Source of the DNA: Streptomyces sp. GESEQ-35
GTDB taxonomy: Bacteria > Actinomycetota > Actinomycetes > Streptomycetales > Streptomycetaceae
DNA: 64,000 nucleotides
Direction: 5' to 3'
Assembly: GCF_017948485.1 (NCBI RefSeq)
Contig: NZ_JAFFSX010000004.1
Span: 1 to 64,000 of the forward strand
Both the position numbers and the translations under genes were made by a program. Below are positions 29,016-38,136 of the stretch, piece after piece. The first letter of the stretch is position 1. Each line of letters begins with the position of its first letter. Below the pieces are notes generated by a model. The model had not been told where the DNA came from. It did no database searches and saw only the letters and a list, made by a program, of their open reading frames with translations.

Positions 29016-29264
29016 ATTTCCCCCTACCTGAGGTACCGGGTGAATTCCCCGTTCACCCGGCGGGGGGTCGTCTCGCACGCATGCGCGTGCTCCCCCCGGA
29101 TTTCGCAGTATGCCGGTGGAAGATCGGGCACCTCAATAGACAAGTGACGGACAGGTTTGTTCTGTTACGAGATCGACGGACAGTCCGGTGTCGAATTCCG
29201 GCCACCTGTCTCGACGTACCCCTGGAAAGCCATACAGGCGCTTACCACGAGAAGGGAGCGGGAC

Positions 29265-30014
29265 ATGCTGCTGGAGAACAAGGTGGCCGTGCTGTACGGC
29301 GCCGGGGGGCCGATCGGGGGCGCGGTGGCGCGCGCGTTCGCCCGCGAGGGCGCGCGGGTCCAACTCGCCGGACGCACCGCGAAGAAGCTCGACGAACTGG
29401 CCGACGAGATCCGCGCGGAGAAGGGCGTGGCGGACACCGCCGTGGTCGACGCGCTCGACGAGCGAGCCGTGGACACCTACGTCGACTCCATCGCCGCCCG
29501 CGAGGGGCGGGTCGACATCTCGTTCAACGCCATCGGCTACGGCGACGTTCAGCAGCCGCTGACCGAGATCGCCGTGAGCGACTTCCTTCAGCCGATCACG
29601 AACGCCATGCGCAGCCAGTTCCTCACCACCAGGGCCGCGGCACGCCATATGACCCGGCGCGGGTCGGGCGTCATCCTCGCGTTCGGCGGCGGCGGGCCGC
29701 AGACGCTGCCCGGGCTGGGCGGCTTCAAGATCGCCCTCGACGCGCTCGAAGGGCTGCGCCGGCAGTGGGCCGTCGAACTCGGGCCCCACGGCATTCGCGT
29801 CGTCACCCTCAAGACGGGCGGCGTGCCGGAATCGATGCCCCAGGAGTTCGACGGCGCCGAGGAGATCATCGCCTCCATCGAGAAGGAGACGCTGCTGGGC
29901 CGCACGGCGACATTGCGCGACGTCGGGGAGGTGGCGGCGTTCGTGGCGTCGGACAGGGCGCGGACGCTGACGTCGACGGACGTGAACATTTCCTGCGGGG
30001 CGATAGTGGATTAG
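29265..30014 (+). CDS. Short-chain dehydrogenase-like protein with altered active site
   Basis: 249 residues. The Rossmann loop is YGAGGPIGGAVARAF (11-25), and the LAGRT segment after strand 2 suggests NADP(H). The usual SDR YxxxK reads L151-G-G-F-K155: Lys is kept but Tyr is replaced by Leu, and the catalytic Ser position is in a run of glycines (GGGG, about 141-144). The ATG at 29265 has GAAGGGAG upstream. Either it is a non-classical SDR using another residue, or it is a binding protein. It stands alone, divergent from the protease. Confidence 0.82.
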   Translation: MLLENKVAVLYGAGGPIGGAVARAFAREGARVQLAGRTAKKLDELADEIRAEKGVADTAVVDALDERAVDTYVDSIAAREGRVDISFNAIGYGDVQQPLTEIAVSDFLQPITNAMRSQFLTTRAAARHMTRRGSGVILAFGGGGPQTLPGLGGFKIALDALEGLRRQWAVELGPHGIRVVTLKTGGVPESMPQEFDGAEEIIASIEKETLLGRTATLRDVGEVAAFVASDRARTLTSTDVNISCGAIVD

Positions 30015-30083
30015 GGCGATGGTGGGTGGACCGCCGCCTCCTTCTCTCGTTTCGGGAAGCGGCGGTCACACCTGTGCCGTTGC

Positions 30084-30764
30084 CTAGACGGCCTTCTCCT
30101 TGACCGAGATGCGGCCCTTCCGGATGGTGGCCACGCGCGGGGCTTTCCTCGCGATCGCGGAGTCGTGGGTGACCATGATGAAGGTGAGCCCGAACTCCTT
30201 CCACATGGATTCGAGTACGTCCATGATCTCGTCGCGCATCGACTCGTCGAGGTTGCCGGTGGGTTCGTCGGCGAGCAGCACCTTCGGCTGCTTCACCAGT
30301 GCCCGCGCGATCGCCACGCGCTGCTGCTGACCGCCGGACATCTCGCCGGGCAGATGCCCGAGCCGCTCGCCGAGCCCGACCGACTTCAGCGCCTCGGCCG
30401 CTCGCTCGCGCCGTTCCTTCGTCTTCACGCCGAGGGGTACGAGTGCGGTCTCGACGTTCTCCTGCGCGGTGAGCGTGGGGATCAGGTTGAAGGACTGGAA
30501 GACGAAGCCGATGTTCTCGCTGCGGACCTTGGTGAGGCGGGCTTCGGAGAGCTTGGCCAGGTCGGTGCCGTCGAGGACGACTTCACCTGCGGTGGGGCGG
30601 TCGAGGGCGCCGAGCATCTGGAGCAGGGTGGACTTGCCGCCGCCGGTGGGGCCCTGGATGACCAGGCGGTCGCCGTCGGGGATGGTGAGGTCTACGCCGT
30701 CGAGGGCGCGGACGGTTTCCTTGCCTCGGGTGTAGTGCTTGGTGACGTTTTTCAGTTCGTACAT
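30084..30764 (-). CDS. MacB/LolD-type ABC transporter ATP-binding protein
   Basis: 226 residues. Walker A GPTGGGKST, Q-loop FQSFNLIPTLTAQENV (the MacB/LolD hallmark), signature MSGGQQQR, Walker B VLLADEPTGNLD and H-loop VTHD are all present. It works with an FtsX-like permease, here the upstream gene 31082-32539, in mechanotransmission-type export or lipoprotein/peptide handling. AGGAGCCACC precedes the ATG. The 317-base gap to the permease stop is filled with repeats. Confidence 0.92.
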   Translation of the reverse strand: MYELKNVTKHYTRGKETVRALDGVDLTIPDGDRLVIQGPTGGGKSTLLQMLGALDRPTAGEVVLDGTDLAKLSEARLTKVRSENIGFVFQSFNLIPTLTAQENVETALVPLGVKTKERRERAAEALKSVGLGERLGHLPGEMSGGQQQRVAIARALVKQPKVLLADEPTGNLDESMRDEIMDVLESMWKEFGLTFIMVTHDSAIARKAPRVATIRKGRISVKEKAV

Positions 30765-30821
30765 GGTGGCTCCTGGAGGGTCTTCGGGGTGGTGCGAGTC
30801 CGTGTCGGCCGCGGGTCCGGT

Positions 30822-30950
30822 GGGGGCTGGTCGCGCAGTTCCCCGCGCCCCTGGGGTGGGTGCGGTCCCGCCGGTTGAGCGTGTGGGCTACTCGACTTCG
30901 GCTGCGGGTGAGTGGGGGCTGGTCGCGCAGTTCCCCGCGCCCCTTGGGGG
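30822..30950 (+). repeat. Two family-1 repeats between permease and ATPase genes
   Basis: Copies at 30822-30856 and 30913-30950, each GGGGGCTGGTC followed by the GCGCAGTTCCCCGCGCCCC core. With the family-2 copy at 30981-31060 they make up nearly all of the non-coding stretch 30765-31081. Confidence 0.85.
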
Positions 30951-30980
30951 TTGCGGTACCGTCGGCCGTCATAGCTCGCG

Positions 30981-31060
30981 TAGCTGCGGGCAGTCGTGCC
31001 GCTGGGGCGGCACGGGTGGGCGCGGCGGCACCCCCGCGAGCGCGGGCGAGCGACACCCCC
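30981..31060 (+). repeat. Family-2 repeat downstream of the permease gene
   Basis: AGCTGCGGGCA, a CGTGCCGC-TGGG-GCGGCACG hairpin and GGGTGGGCGC match the copy at 35905. The tail diverges (AGCGCGGGCGAGCGACACCC). Confidence 0.75.
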
Positions 31061-31081
31061 CGAGCCGCAGTCGTACGTCGG

Positions 31082-32539
31082 CTACTCGACGCGGCGCAGT
31101 GCGTCCGCCGGGCGGAGCCGAGAGGCCCGCCAGCCGCCGAACGCCCCGGCGATCAGGCCGCCGGTCACCGCCAGCCCAACCGCAAGTGCAACGGTCGCAA
31201 GGCTCACCGGCGCCGTCATCGCCACGTCGAGCGTCGTGCTCGCCGCCTGCCGACCGGCACCGCCGCCTCCGAAGCCACCGCCCCCCGGCCCGCCGCCCGT
31301 GCCGCCGCCACCGCCGCCCAACTGCGCCTGCAACGTGGGGCTGATGGCTGTCACCGCGTACGCTCCCGCCAAGCCCAGCGCAATACCCAGCGCGCCGCCC
31401 AGCAGGCCGTTGACCATCGCCTCGCCGACGACCTGCCGGGTCACCCGACCCGACTTCCACCCCAGTGCCTTGAGCGTGCCGAACTCCCGCACCCGGCGGG
31501 AAACGGCGGAGGAGGTGAGCAGTCCGGCTACCAGGAACGCTGCCACCAGTACCGCGATCGACAGCCACTTGCCGACGCTCGTCGCGAGGTCGGACGCGGT
31601 GGAGAGGGAGCCGGAGACGGTGTCCGCGAGGTCGGCGGAGGTCGTCACGGTCGTATCCGAAATGTTCTTCTGGATCTCGGACTTGACGCTGTCGATCTGC
31701 TGGGAGTCGGCGGCCTGGACGTAGATCGTGGTGACCTTGTCCTTGGAGTCGCTGAGGGTCTGCGCCTGCTGGAGCGGGATGTAGAGGTTCGCCGCCGAGT
31801 CACCGCTGTCGGCCGTGGCGATGCCGATGACCTCGAACTTGACGCTCTTGACGGTGACCGTGGAACCGACCTTCAGCGACTTCTCCTTGGCGTAGGAGGA
31901 GTCGGCGATGACGACCTTCGCGTTGGTCTCCGACGACTTGAACGTACGACCGCTGGTGATCTTCGAGGAGGTCAGCGGACCGAGCGCCGCCTTGGTGACG
32001 TCCGTGCCGTAGACCGAGTAGTTGTCGACGTCGAAGTCGGCGCCGCCGCCCCGTACTTCGCCGTCCTGCGGCTGACCGCCCCCGCCGGGGCCGCCGCCCG
32101 TGCCCCCGCCGCCGTCTTGCTGGAACTGACCGGGCGTGAAGTTGCCGTTCACCTTGAGGACCTGGAGGCTGAGGCCGCCGACCGCGTCGGAGACACCGTC
32201 CTGGTCGCCGACCTTGGCGATGGTGGAGTCGGCCAGGGTCTGGAAGCCCTGCACCATCACGCGGTCACTGCTCTGCTCCTCCTCGCCGTCCGCCGCGTCG
32301 AACTGGAAGCGAGGACGTTGTTGTGAATCATCCGATTGCGCCGGGGCCGCCTTGGTGACGGTCATGTCCGTACCGAGCCCGTACAGCGACTCGAGGACCT
32401 TGTCCTGCGCCTTCCCCATGCCGGACGACACGGAGTTGACCACGATGACCAGCGCGATACCCAGCGCGAGGCCGGAGGCGACGACGAGGGCCGCTTTTCT
32501 GCGGCGGCGCAGCTCGCGCCTCAGGTAGGTGAAGAACAT
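31082..32539 (-). CDS. FtsX/MacB-like ABC transporter permease with glycine-rich loops
   Basis: 485 residues. One membrane helix near the N-terminus (about 18-40), a large extracytoplasmic MacB_PCD-like domain (about 41-300), then three more helices in an FtsX domain (about 325-470). Two glycine-rich inserts are visible, one in the periplasm-like domain (GGGGTGGGPGGGG, about 150-165) and one between the last helices (GGGGGGTGGGPGG). The ATG 32539 starts the basic segment YLRRELRRRRK. It pairs with the ATPase gene downstream. The exported substrate is unknown. Confidence 0.9.
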   Translation of the reverse strand: MFFTYLRRELRRRRKAALVVASGLALGIALVIVVNSVSSGMGKAQDKVLESLYGLGTDMTVTKAAPAQSDDSQQRPRFQFDAADGEEEQSSDRVMVQGFQTLADSTIAKVGDQDGVSDAVGGLSLQVLKVNGNFTPGQFQQDGGGGTGGGPGGGGQPQDGEVRGGGADFDVDNYSVYGTDVTKAALGPLTSSKITSGRTFKSSETNAKVVIADSSYAKEKSLKVGSTVTVKSVKFEVIGIATADSGDSAANLYIPLQQAQTLSDSKDKVTTIYVQAADSQQIDSVKSEIQKNISDTTVTTSADLADTVSGSLSTASDLATSVGKWLSIAVLVAAFLVAGLLTSSAVSRRVREFGTLKALGWKSGRVTRQVVGEAMVNGLLGGALGIALGLAGAYAVTAISPTLQAQLGGGGGGTGGGPGGGGFGGGGAGRQAASTTLDVAMTAPVSLATVALAVGLAVTGGLIAGAFGGWRASRLRPADALRRVE

Positions 32540-32664
32540 GCGCCGCAAGCTAGGTACGTACCGTGATGAAGGGATAAGGCCGGGATAAGAGATGCATGAG
32601 AAGGCTGTACGTGACCCAGGAGCGAGCCCGCATATCACTGTCAGAGCCCGGTCATGTCGTGCCG

Positions 32665-33579
32665 TCAGCCGGCCGCGGACGTCCCCTTGCCCGCCTTCGT
32701 GGCGTCGGCTCCCCAGCTGGCCAGCAGCCGCAGGGCATCCGCCGACGGTGACCCCGGCTCCGCGTGGTAGGTGACCAGGCCCTGTTCCGTGCCGTCGGAC
32801 AGGCGGAACGACTCGAAGTGCAAGGTCAGCTCGCCCACCAGCGGATGCCGCAGGTGCTTGACGCCGTAGCCCTTCTCCTTGACGTCATGGGTGGCCCACA
32901 GCCGGCGGAACTCCTCGCTCTTGACGGAGAGTTCGCCGACCAGGGCGGACAGGCGCGGGTCGTCCGGGTGGCAGCCCGCGTCCATGCGCAGATAGGCGAC
33001 CATGTCGGACGCCTTCTGGTCCCACTCCACGAACAGGTCGCGGTACTCCGGCCGCAGGAAGACCAGTCGCGCCCAGTTCCGCTCCTGCACAGGCAGCTCC
33101 GACCAGTCGCCGAAGACCGCCGCCGCCATCCGGTTCCAGGCGAGGATGTCCGAACGCCGGCCGTTGATGTACGCGGGCACGCCGTCGATCGACTCCAGCA
33201 GTTGCGCGAGCGCCGGCCGCACCTGCTCCGTCCGCGCGGTCTGCTTCTTCTTGTGCTGCTTGGGCTTCGCCAGGTGCATGAGATGGGCCTGCTCGGCGTC
33301 GCTCAGCCGCAGGGCACGGGCGATGGCGTCCAGTACCTCCGCCGACACGTTCCGCCCGTTGCCCTGCTCCAGGCGCGTGTAGTACGCCACGGACACCCCG
33401 GCGAGCTGGGCCAGCTCCTCGCGGCGCAGCCCCGGCACCCGGCGGTGCCGCCCGAAGTCCGGCAGCCCGACGTCCTCCGGCTTCAGCCGGGCACGCCGGG
33501 TGCGCAGGAACTCACTGAGCTCGGCACGCCGGTCCAGGGCCCCACCGGTCTCGTGCACGGGTTCGGGCTGTTCGTCCAT
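32665..33579 (-). CDS. XRE-family regulator with MmyB-like ligand domain
   Basis: 304 residues. An N-terminal Cro/CI helix-turn-helix (about 18-90: RREELAQLAGVSVAYYTRLEQG) is joined to a MmyB-like PAS-type domain (about 115-285) recognisable from YINGRRSDILAWN and the WARLVFLRPEYRDLF segment. MmyB proteins bind fatty-acid-like ligands and commonly regulate a divergent oxidoreductase gene; here an alcohol dehydrogenase diverges from it across a 169-base gap. Lys-rich linker (KPKQHKKKQ) between domains. Confidence 0.9.
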   Translation of the reverse strand: MDEQPEPVHETGGALDRRAELSEFLRTRRARLKPEDVGLPDFGRHRRVPGLRREELAQLAGVSVAYYTRLEQGNGRNVSAEVLDAIARALRLSDAEQAHLMHLAKPKQHKKKQTARTEQVRPALAQLLESIDGVPAYINGRRSDILAWNRMAAAVFGDWSELPVQERNWARLVFLRPEYRDLFVEWDQKASDMVAYLRMDAGCHPDDPRLSALVGELSVKSEEFRRLWATHDVKEKGYGVKHLRHPLVGELTLHFESFRLSDGTEQGLVTYHAEPGSPSADALRLLASWGADATKAGKGTSAAG

Positions 33580-33748
33580 GCCTCAAGTATTCACGGTCGT
33601 ACGCACCGGAGCCTGCCCCCAGCAGTAGTAGGACCACTGGACGTACACAGAACGGTGGCCTGGGTGAATGTCCCCGTCTTCGGCACGCTGGACGTCGTGC
33701 CCGGTCAGAAGGCGGCCGGTGCGCATATCCCGCTAGGAGAACCCCGGC

Positions 33749-34789
33749 ATGACCACTGTTGCTGCGTACGCCGCACCCTCCGCCAAGGCTCCGCTCGAGC
33801 GCACCACGATCGAGCGCCGCGCGGTCCGCGAATTCGATGTGCTGATCGACATCAGGTTCGCCGGAATCTGCCACTCGGACATCCACCAGGCCCGTGAGGG
33901 CTGGGGCGAGGCCATCTTCCCGATGGTGCCCGGCCACGAGATCGCCGGCGTCGTCTCCGAGGTCGGCCCCGGTGTCACCAGGTTCGCCGTCGGCGACCGC
34001 GTGGGCGTCGGCTGCATGGTCGACTCTTGCCGCGAGTGCGACAACTGCAAGGCCGGCCTGGAGCAGTACTGCGTGAAGGGCAACGTCGGCACGTACAACG
34101 CCCTCGACAAGGACGGCGAGCCGACCTACGGCGGCTACGCCGAGAAGATCGTCGTCGACGAGAACTACGTCGTCCGCATTCCTGAGGGCCTCAAGCTCGA
34201 CGAGGCCGCGCCCCTGTTGTGCGCCGGCATCACCACGTACTCCCCGCTCAAGCACTGGAACGCCGGCCCCGGCAAGAAGGTCGCGATCCTCGGCATGGGC
34301 GGCCTCGGCCACATGGGCGTCAAGATCGCGCACGCGCTCGGCGCCGAGGTGACGGTGCTCTCGCAGTCCCTGCGCAAGAAGGACGACGGCCTGAAGCTGG
34401 GCGCCGAGCACTACTACGCCACCAGCGACCCGAAGACCTTCGAGGAGCTCCAGGGCACCTTCGACCTGATCCTGTCCACGGTCTCGGCGCCGCTGAACCT
34501 GGACCAGTTCCTGTCGCTCCTCAAGACGGACGGCGCCTTCGTGAACGTCGGCGCCCCCGAGGAACCCGTCGCCCTCAACCTCTTCTCGGTGATCGCCGGC
34601 CGCAAGACCCTCGCCGGCTCCGGCATCGGCGGCATCCAGGAGACCCAGGAGATGCTGGACTTCTGCGCCGCGCACGGCTTCGGCGCCGAGATCGAGCTGA
34701 TCAACGCGGACCAGATCAACGACGCGTACGAGCGGGTGCTGGCGAGCGACGTCCGGTACCGGTTCGTGATCGACACGGCGACGATCTGA
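33749..34789 (+). CDS. Zinc-dependent NAD(P) alcohol dehydrogenase (CAD/YahK type)
   Basis: 346 residues. Catalytic zinc ligands are in GICHSD (Cys), PGHE (His-Glu) and the later Cys of the LLCAG segment. The structural zinc site is [17 protein letters not shown]. The Rossmann motif [11 protein letters not shown] and the following LSQS suggest NADP(H). Family members reduce aldehydes to alcohols (cinnamyl/aliphatic). AGGAGAACCCCGGC precedes the ATG. Likely controlled by the divergent MmyB-type regulator. Confidence 0.92.
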   Translation: MTTVAAYAAPSAKAPLERTTIERRAVREFDVLIDIRFAGICHSDIHQAREGWGEAIFPMVPGHEIAGVVSEVGPGVTRFAVGDRVGVGCMVDSCRECDNCKAGLEQYCVKGNVGTYNALDKDGEPTYGGYAEKIVVDENYVVRIPEGLKLDEAAPLLCAGITTYSPLKHWNAGPGKKVAILGMGGLGHMGVKIAHALGAEVTVLSQSLRKKDDGLKLGAEHYYATSDPKTFEELQGTFDLILSTVSAPLNLDQFLSLLKTDGAFVNVGAPEEPVALNLFSVIAGRKTLAGSGIGGIQETQEMLDFCAAHGFGAEIELINADQINDAYERVLASDVRYRFVIDTATI

Positions 34790-34802
34790 GTCGGTGCCCG
34801 AG

Positions 34803-34837
34803 GGCCCCGGAGGAGCGTTGGCCGCTCCTCCGGGGCC
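34803..34837. terminator. 15-bp stem terminator
   Basis: GGCCCCGGAGGAGCG (34803-34817) pairs with 34823-34837 across TTGGC. It separates the convergent alcohol dehydrogenase and siderophore permease genes. Confidence 0.9.
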
Positions 34838-34838
34838 T

Positions 34839-35882
34839 TCAGCGTGCCGTTTCGGTACGGCGGCCCAGCAGCCACAGCAGATACGGCCCACCGACGAGCG
34901 AGGTGAGCGCGCCGACCGGGATCTCCAGCGGGGGCAGCAGCGTACGGGCGGCGAGATCGGCGCTGACGAGGATCAGCGCGCCGGTCAACGCAGAGTTGAG
35001 AAGCGGGAGTTGGGGCGTTCGGGTGAGGCGACGGGCCAGCTGCGGTGCGGTGAGTGCGACGAAACCGATGGGCCCCGCCGCGCCGGTCGCGGTGGCGGCG
35101 AGCACGACGCCGAGCACGGTGAGACCGAGCCGCACCCGGTCCACGCGCACTCCCAGACCGGCCGCGGTGTCCGGATCGAGCCCGAGCGGCCGCAGCGCCC
35201 GGCTCGCCCACACCAGCGCCGGCAGACACAGCACCATGACGACCGCGAGCGGCCCGGCCTGCTCCCAGCCCCGCCCGTTGAGGCTCCCGGTCAGCCACAG
35301 CTTGACCTGCTCGGCGGCCTCCAGCTCGCTGTCGGTGAGATAGAGCTGCACGACAGCGGAGAGCGCGACGCCGATCCCCACCCCCGTGAGCACGAACCGA
35401 CTCGGCTGCATCCCGTGCCGCCACGCCAGCACATACACGAGCGCCGCCGCCATCAGCCCGCCCGCGACGGAGACGACCGGCACCGCACCGGGGGAGGCGA
35501 CCACCCCGGTCGCCAACGCCACCACGGTCGCGGCAGCCGCCCCATGCCCGACCCCGATCACATCCGGACTGGCGAGCGGATTGCGGGTCACGCTCTGCAC
35601 GAGGGCCCCGGCCACCCCGAGCGCGGCCCCGACCAGCGCCCCGACCACGATCCGCGGCACCCGCAACTCGTTGACGACGAGGTCATGGGGCCCCGATCCA
35701 CTGCGAACGGCGCGCCACACCTCGACCGGTGTCACGAAGGTCTGCCCGGCACAGGCGGACGCGACCATGACGACCCCGAGCAGGAGGAGAAGGGCCACGG
35801 CGACGGCAGCGGAACGCCGGTGAAGGAGGAGGGAGACACCAGGGCGGGGACGGAGGGGGGTCCATCCGCGGGGGGCCCTCAA
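34839..35882 (-). CDS. Siderophore ABC transporter permease, FecCD family (second subunit)
   Basis: About 347 residues if started at the TTG 35882, with nine or ten hydrophobic helices. Family motifs: LRVPRIVVGALVGAALGVAGA, QSVTRNPLASPDVIGV and the C-terminal GALTSLVGGPYLLWLL. It forms a heterodimeric channel with the product of 36050-37048. No Shine-Dalgarno precedes any in-frame start, and the frame stays open far upstream through a family-2 repeat (35905-36040) that separates the two permease genes, so the native start may have been displaced. Confidence 0.85.
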   Translation of the reverse strand: MRAPRGWTPLRPRPGVSLLLHRRSAAVAVALLLLLGVVMVASACAGQTFVTPVEVWRAVRSGSGPHDLVVNELRVPRIVVGALVGAALGVAGALVQSVTRNPLASPDVIGVGHGAAAATVVALATGVVASPGAVPVVSVAGGLMAAALVYVLAWRHGMQPSRFVLTGVGIGVALSAVVQLYLTDSELEAAEQVKLWLTGSLNGRGWEQAGPLAVVMVLCLPALVWASRALRPLGLDPDTAAGLGVRVDRVRLGLTVLGVVLAATATGAAGPIGFVALTAPQLARRLTRTPQLPLLNSALTGALILVSADLAARTLLPPLEIPVGALTSLVGGPYLLWLLGRRTETAR

Positions 35883-35904
35883 GCCGCGGGCAGCCGGGCC
35901 CGCC

Positions 35905-36040
35905 CAGCTGCGGGCATTCGTGCCGCCTAGGGCGGCACGGGTGGGCGCAGGCGGCACCCCGTCAGCGCCGGGCTGCGCGACCCACCCCCGGCCGGCACCA
36001 ACTCGCGGCACCCCGCCACGCCGGGCCCCGCGCCACCGCC
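35905..36040 (+). repeat. Family-2 intergenic repeat between two permease genes
   Basis: The fullest copy: CAGCTGCGGGCATTCGTGCC, the hairpin TGCCGCC-TAG-GGCGGCA, GGGTGGGCGCAGGCGGCACC, GCTGCGCGACCCACCCCCGG and CGGCACCAACTCGCGGCACC. It breaks what would normally be a tightly packed operon. Confidence 0.8.
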
Positions 36041-36049
36041 GGGTACCGC

Positions 36050-37048
36050 TCAAGACACGGCCCCTTTCCTCCGTACCAGCACGACCAGCACCGGCACCCC
36101 CACCAACGCGGTCATCACCCCGGCCGGTACCTCCGCAGGAGCCCGCACGACCCGCCCCACGACGTCCGCGCCAAGCAGCAACCCCGCCCCGAGCAGCGCG
36201 GACAAGGGCAGCACGCTCCGATAGCCACCCCGAGGGACAAGCCGTCGCGCGACATGCGGCACCGCAAGCCCCACGAAGGCGATCGGCCCCGCCGCGGCAA
36301 CCGCCGCCGCGGTCAGCAGCGTTGCCCCCAAGGCCGCTGCCACCCGCACCACCCCCACGCGATGCCCCAACGCCCGCGCGGTCTCGTCCCCCAGCGCCAG
36401 CGCATCCAGCCCCCGCGCACAGGCCACCACCAGCACCGCACCCCCCACGAGGAACGGCAGCATCTGCCCCACCGTCCCCGCGTCCCGCCCACTGAGCGCC
36501 CCCACCTGCCAGAAGCGGAACTGGTCCAGCGTCGAGGAACTGGACGTGAGAACAACGGTCGTACCCCCCGCGGTCATCGCCGACAACGCGGTCCCGGCCA
36601 ACGCCAGCTTCACCGGCGAGGCCCCACCCCGCCCGCGCGCGGCAATGCCGTACACCAGACACGCGGCCAGGACGGCCCCGGCGAAGGCGTACCAGACGTA
36701 CCCCCCGAACCCGTTCGCGAGCCCGAGGACGAGCGCGAGCACGACCCCGGCCGCCGCCCCCTGGCTGAGCCCGAGGATCCCGGGGTCGGCGAGCGGATTC
36801 CGGGTGACCGCCTGCAACGCCGCCCCGGCCATCCCGAGCGCGGCGCCTGCCACAAGCCCGACCTCGGTCCGCGGCAGCCGCAATGACCGTACGACCAGCG
36901 CGTCGGCCGAACCCCCGCCGTGCAGCAGCGCATCGACGACCGCGGACGGCGGCACCGCCCGCGTGCCGACGGCGAGGCTGAGCACGCCGACGGCGGCCAC
37001 GAGGAGCGTGACCGCCGGCCAGACAAGACAGACAAGACGTGGCTTCAC
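36050..37048 (-). CDS. Siderophore ABC transporter permease, FecCD family (first subunit)
   Basis: 332 residues. Its GTG start at 37048 overlaps the binding-protein stop (GTGA). Hydrophobic throughout; family motifs LRLPRTEVGLVAGAALGMAGA, QAVTRNPLADPGILGL, GPIAFVGLAVPHVAR and GVMTALVGVPVLVVLV are clear. With the second permease it forms the inner-membrane channel for Fe(III)-siderophore. Longer in-frame starts were rejected because of the GTGA coupling. No ABC ATPase gene accompanies the pair. Confidence 0.92.
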   Translation of the reverse strand: MKPRLVCLVWPAVTLLVAAVGVLSLAVGTRAVPPSAVVDALLHGGGSADALVVRSLRLPRTEVGLVAGAALGMAGAALQAVTRNPLADPGILGLSQGAAAGVVLALVLGLANGFGGYVWYAFAGAVLAACLVYGIAARGRGGASPVKLALAGTALSAMTAGGTTVVLTSSSSTLDQFRFWQVGALSGRDAGTVGQMLPFLVGGAVLVVACARGLDALALGDETARALGHRVGVVRVAAALGATLLTAAAVAAAGPIAFVGLAVPHVARRLVPRGGYRSVLPLSALLGAGLLLGADVVGRVVRAPAEVPAGVMTALVGVPVLVVLVRRKGAVS

Positions 37049-38097
37049 TTGCCGATGTGCTCGGTGAGCTGGCGTATCACCAGACGTGCGGCGGTGGGAC
37101 CGGCGTTGAGATACCAGGGATCGTCGTCGACCTTCACCGCGTGCCCGGCCGCCACGGCCTTCATCGACTTCCACAGCGGCCCGGCCAGGACACTCGCCGC
37201 ATCCGTCTCGCCCGCGTCACCCTGCACCGAGTAGAAGATCCAGTCCCCGTCGGCGACATCGACGCTCTCCGGCCCGATGTCCTCCGAAATGCCGTTGAAC
37301 TGCTGCGACTTGGGCCGGGACAGCCCCATGTCGACGGCGATGGACCCGGTGAAGGAGGAGACGCCGAACATCCGCGTACGGTCGGGCGTGAACCGCACCA
37401 TGGAGACGGTGGGATCCCCTAGGTCGGCGCCCTTCTCACCGGCATCCGCCGTGATGTCGTTCAACATCTCCTGCGCCTGCTGCCCCTTGCCGACCGCATC
37501 ACCGACGAGCAGCAGATCCCGCTTCCAGTTGATGCCGTTGCCCGCGGTGACGACGGTCGGCGCGATCTTCGACAGCTTGGGGTAGAGGTCGCCGAGCGAG
37601 TCGTTGACGAGGATCAGATCGGGCTTCGCGGCCGCAAGGGACTCCAGGTTGGGCGCCTGCCGGGTCCCCGCGTCGGTCATCGCGGCAAGCTTCTTCTTGT
37701 ACGACGGGAAGGCGTCCGCCAGATAGTCCGGTACGAGTCCGGCGTTGTCACCGCGGGTCGCGGCGGTCGGGACGATGCCGAGGGAGAGCAGGTCGTCGAG
37801 CTGGCCGGTGCTGAGGACGGCGATCTTCTCCGGCTCGCTCTTGATGGTCGTACTGCCCTCGAAGTGCTTGACCGTCCGCGGGAAGGCACCGTCCTTGTCG
37901 GTGTCGGAGCCCATGCCGTCGGCGAGAGCGCTCGGCGCGGCGGACGGCCCGCCGGTGTCGGAGGAGGCGCCCATGACGGGGTTGCGCGCCCCGTCGGCCG
38001 CCGTCTTGGCATCGTTGTCCGAGGCCGAGGAACAGCCGGCCATCAGCCCTCCGACGAGGGACGCGGCCAGGACGGCCTTCCACTTCAACGCACGCAC
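37045..38097 (-). CDS. Iron-siderophore ABC transporter substrate-binding lipoprotein
   Basis: 350 residues from a GTG with GGAGAAG six bases upstream. Lipobox LMAGC. A type III (FecB/FhuD-like) periplasmic-binding fold follows: EKIAVLSTGQLDDLLSLG, the NLESLAAAKPDLILVND signature, a long central helix and the C-terminal WYLNAGPTAARLVIRQL. It captures Fe-siderophore outside the membrane. First gene of the operon binding protein-permease-permease, with an iron box 40 bases upstream. Confidence 0.93.
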   Translation of the reverse strand: MRALKWKAVLAASLVGGLMAGCSSASDNDAKTAADGARNPVMGASSDTGGPSAAPSALADGMGSDTDKDGAFPRTVKHFEGSTTIKSEPEKIAVLSTGQLDDLLSLGIVPTAATRGDNAGLVPDYLADAFPSYKKKLAAMTDAGTRQAPNLESLAAAKPDLILVNDSLGDLYPKLSKIAPTVVTAGNGINWKRDLLLVGDAVGKGQQAQEMLNDITADAGEKGADLGDPTVSMVRFTPDRTRMFGVSSFTGSIAVDMGLSRPKSQQFNGISEDIGPESVDVADGDWIFYSVQGDAGETDAASVLAGPLWKSMKAVAAGHAVKVDDDPWYLNAGPTAARLVIRQLTEHIGK

Positions 38098-38136
38098 GAT
38101 CTTCTCCGACCTGAACAGGCATACCCGCCGACTCGA

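Noticed and set aside
25521..29147. 1208-codon plus-strand frame and other long frames opposite the protease and L,D-transpeptidase genes
   Set aside because: Composition is Arg/Gly/Val/Asp-rich shadow; the other strand has complete S8 and YkuD motifs.
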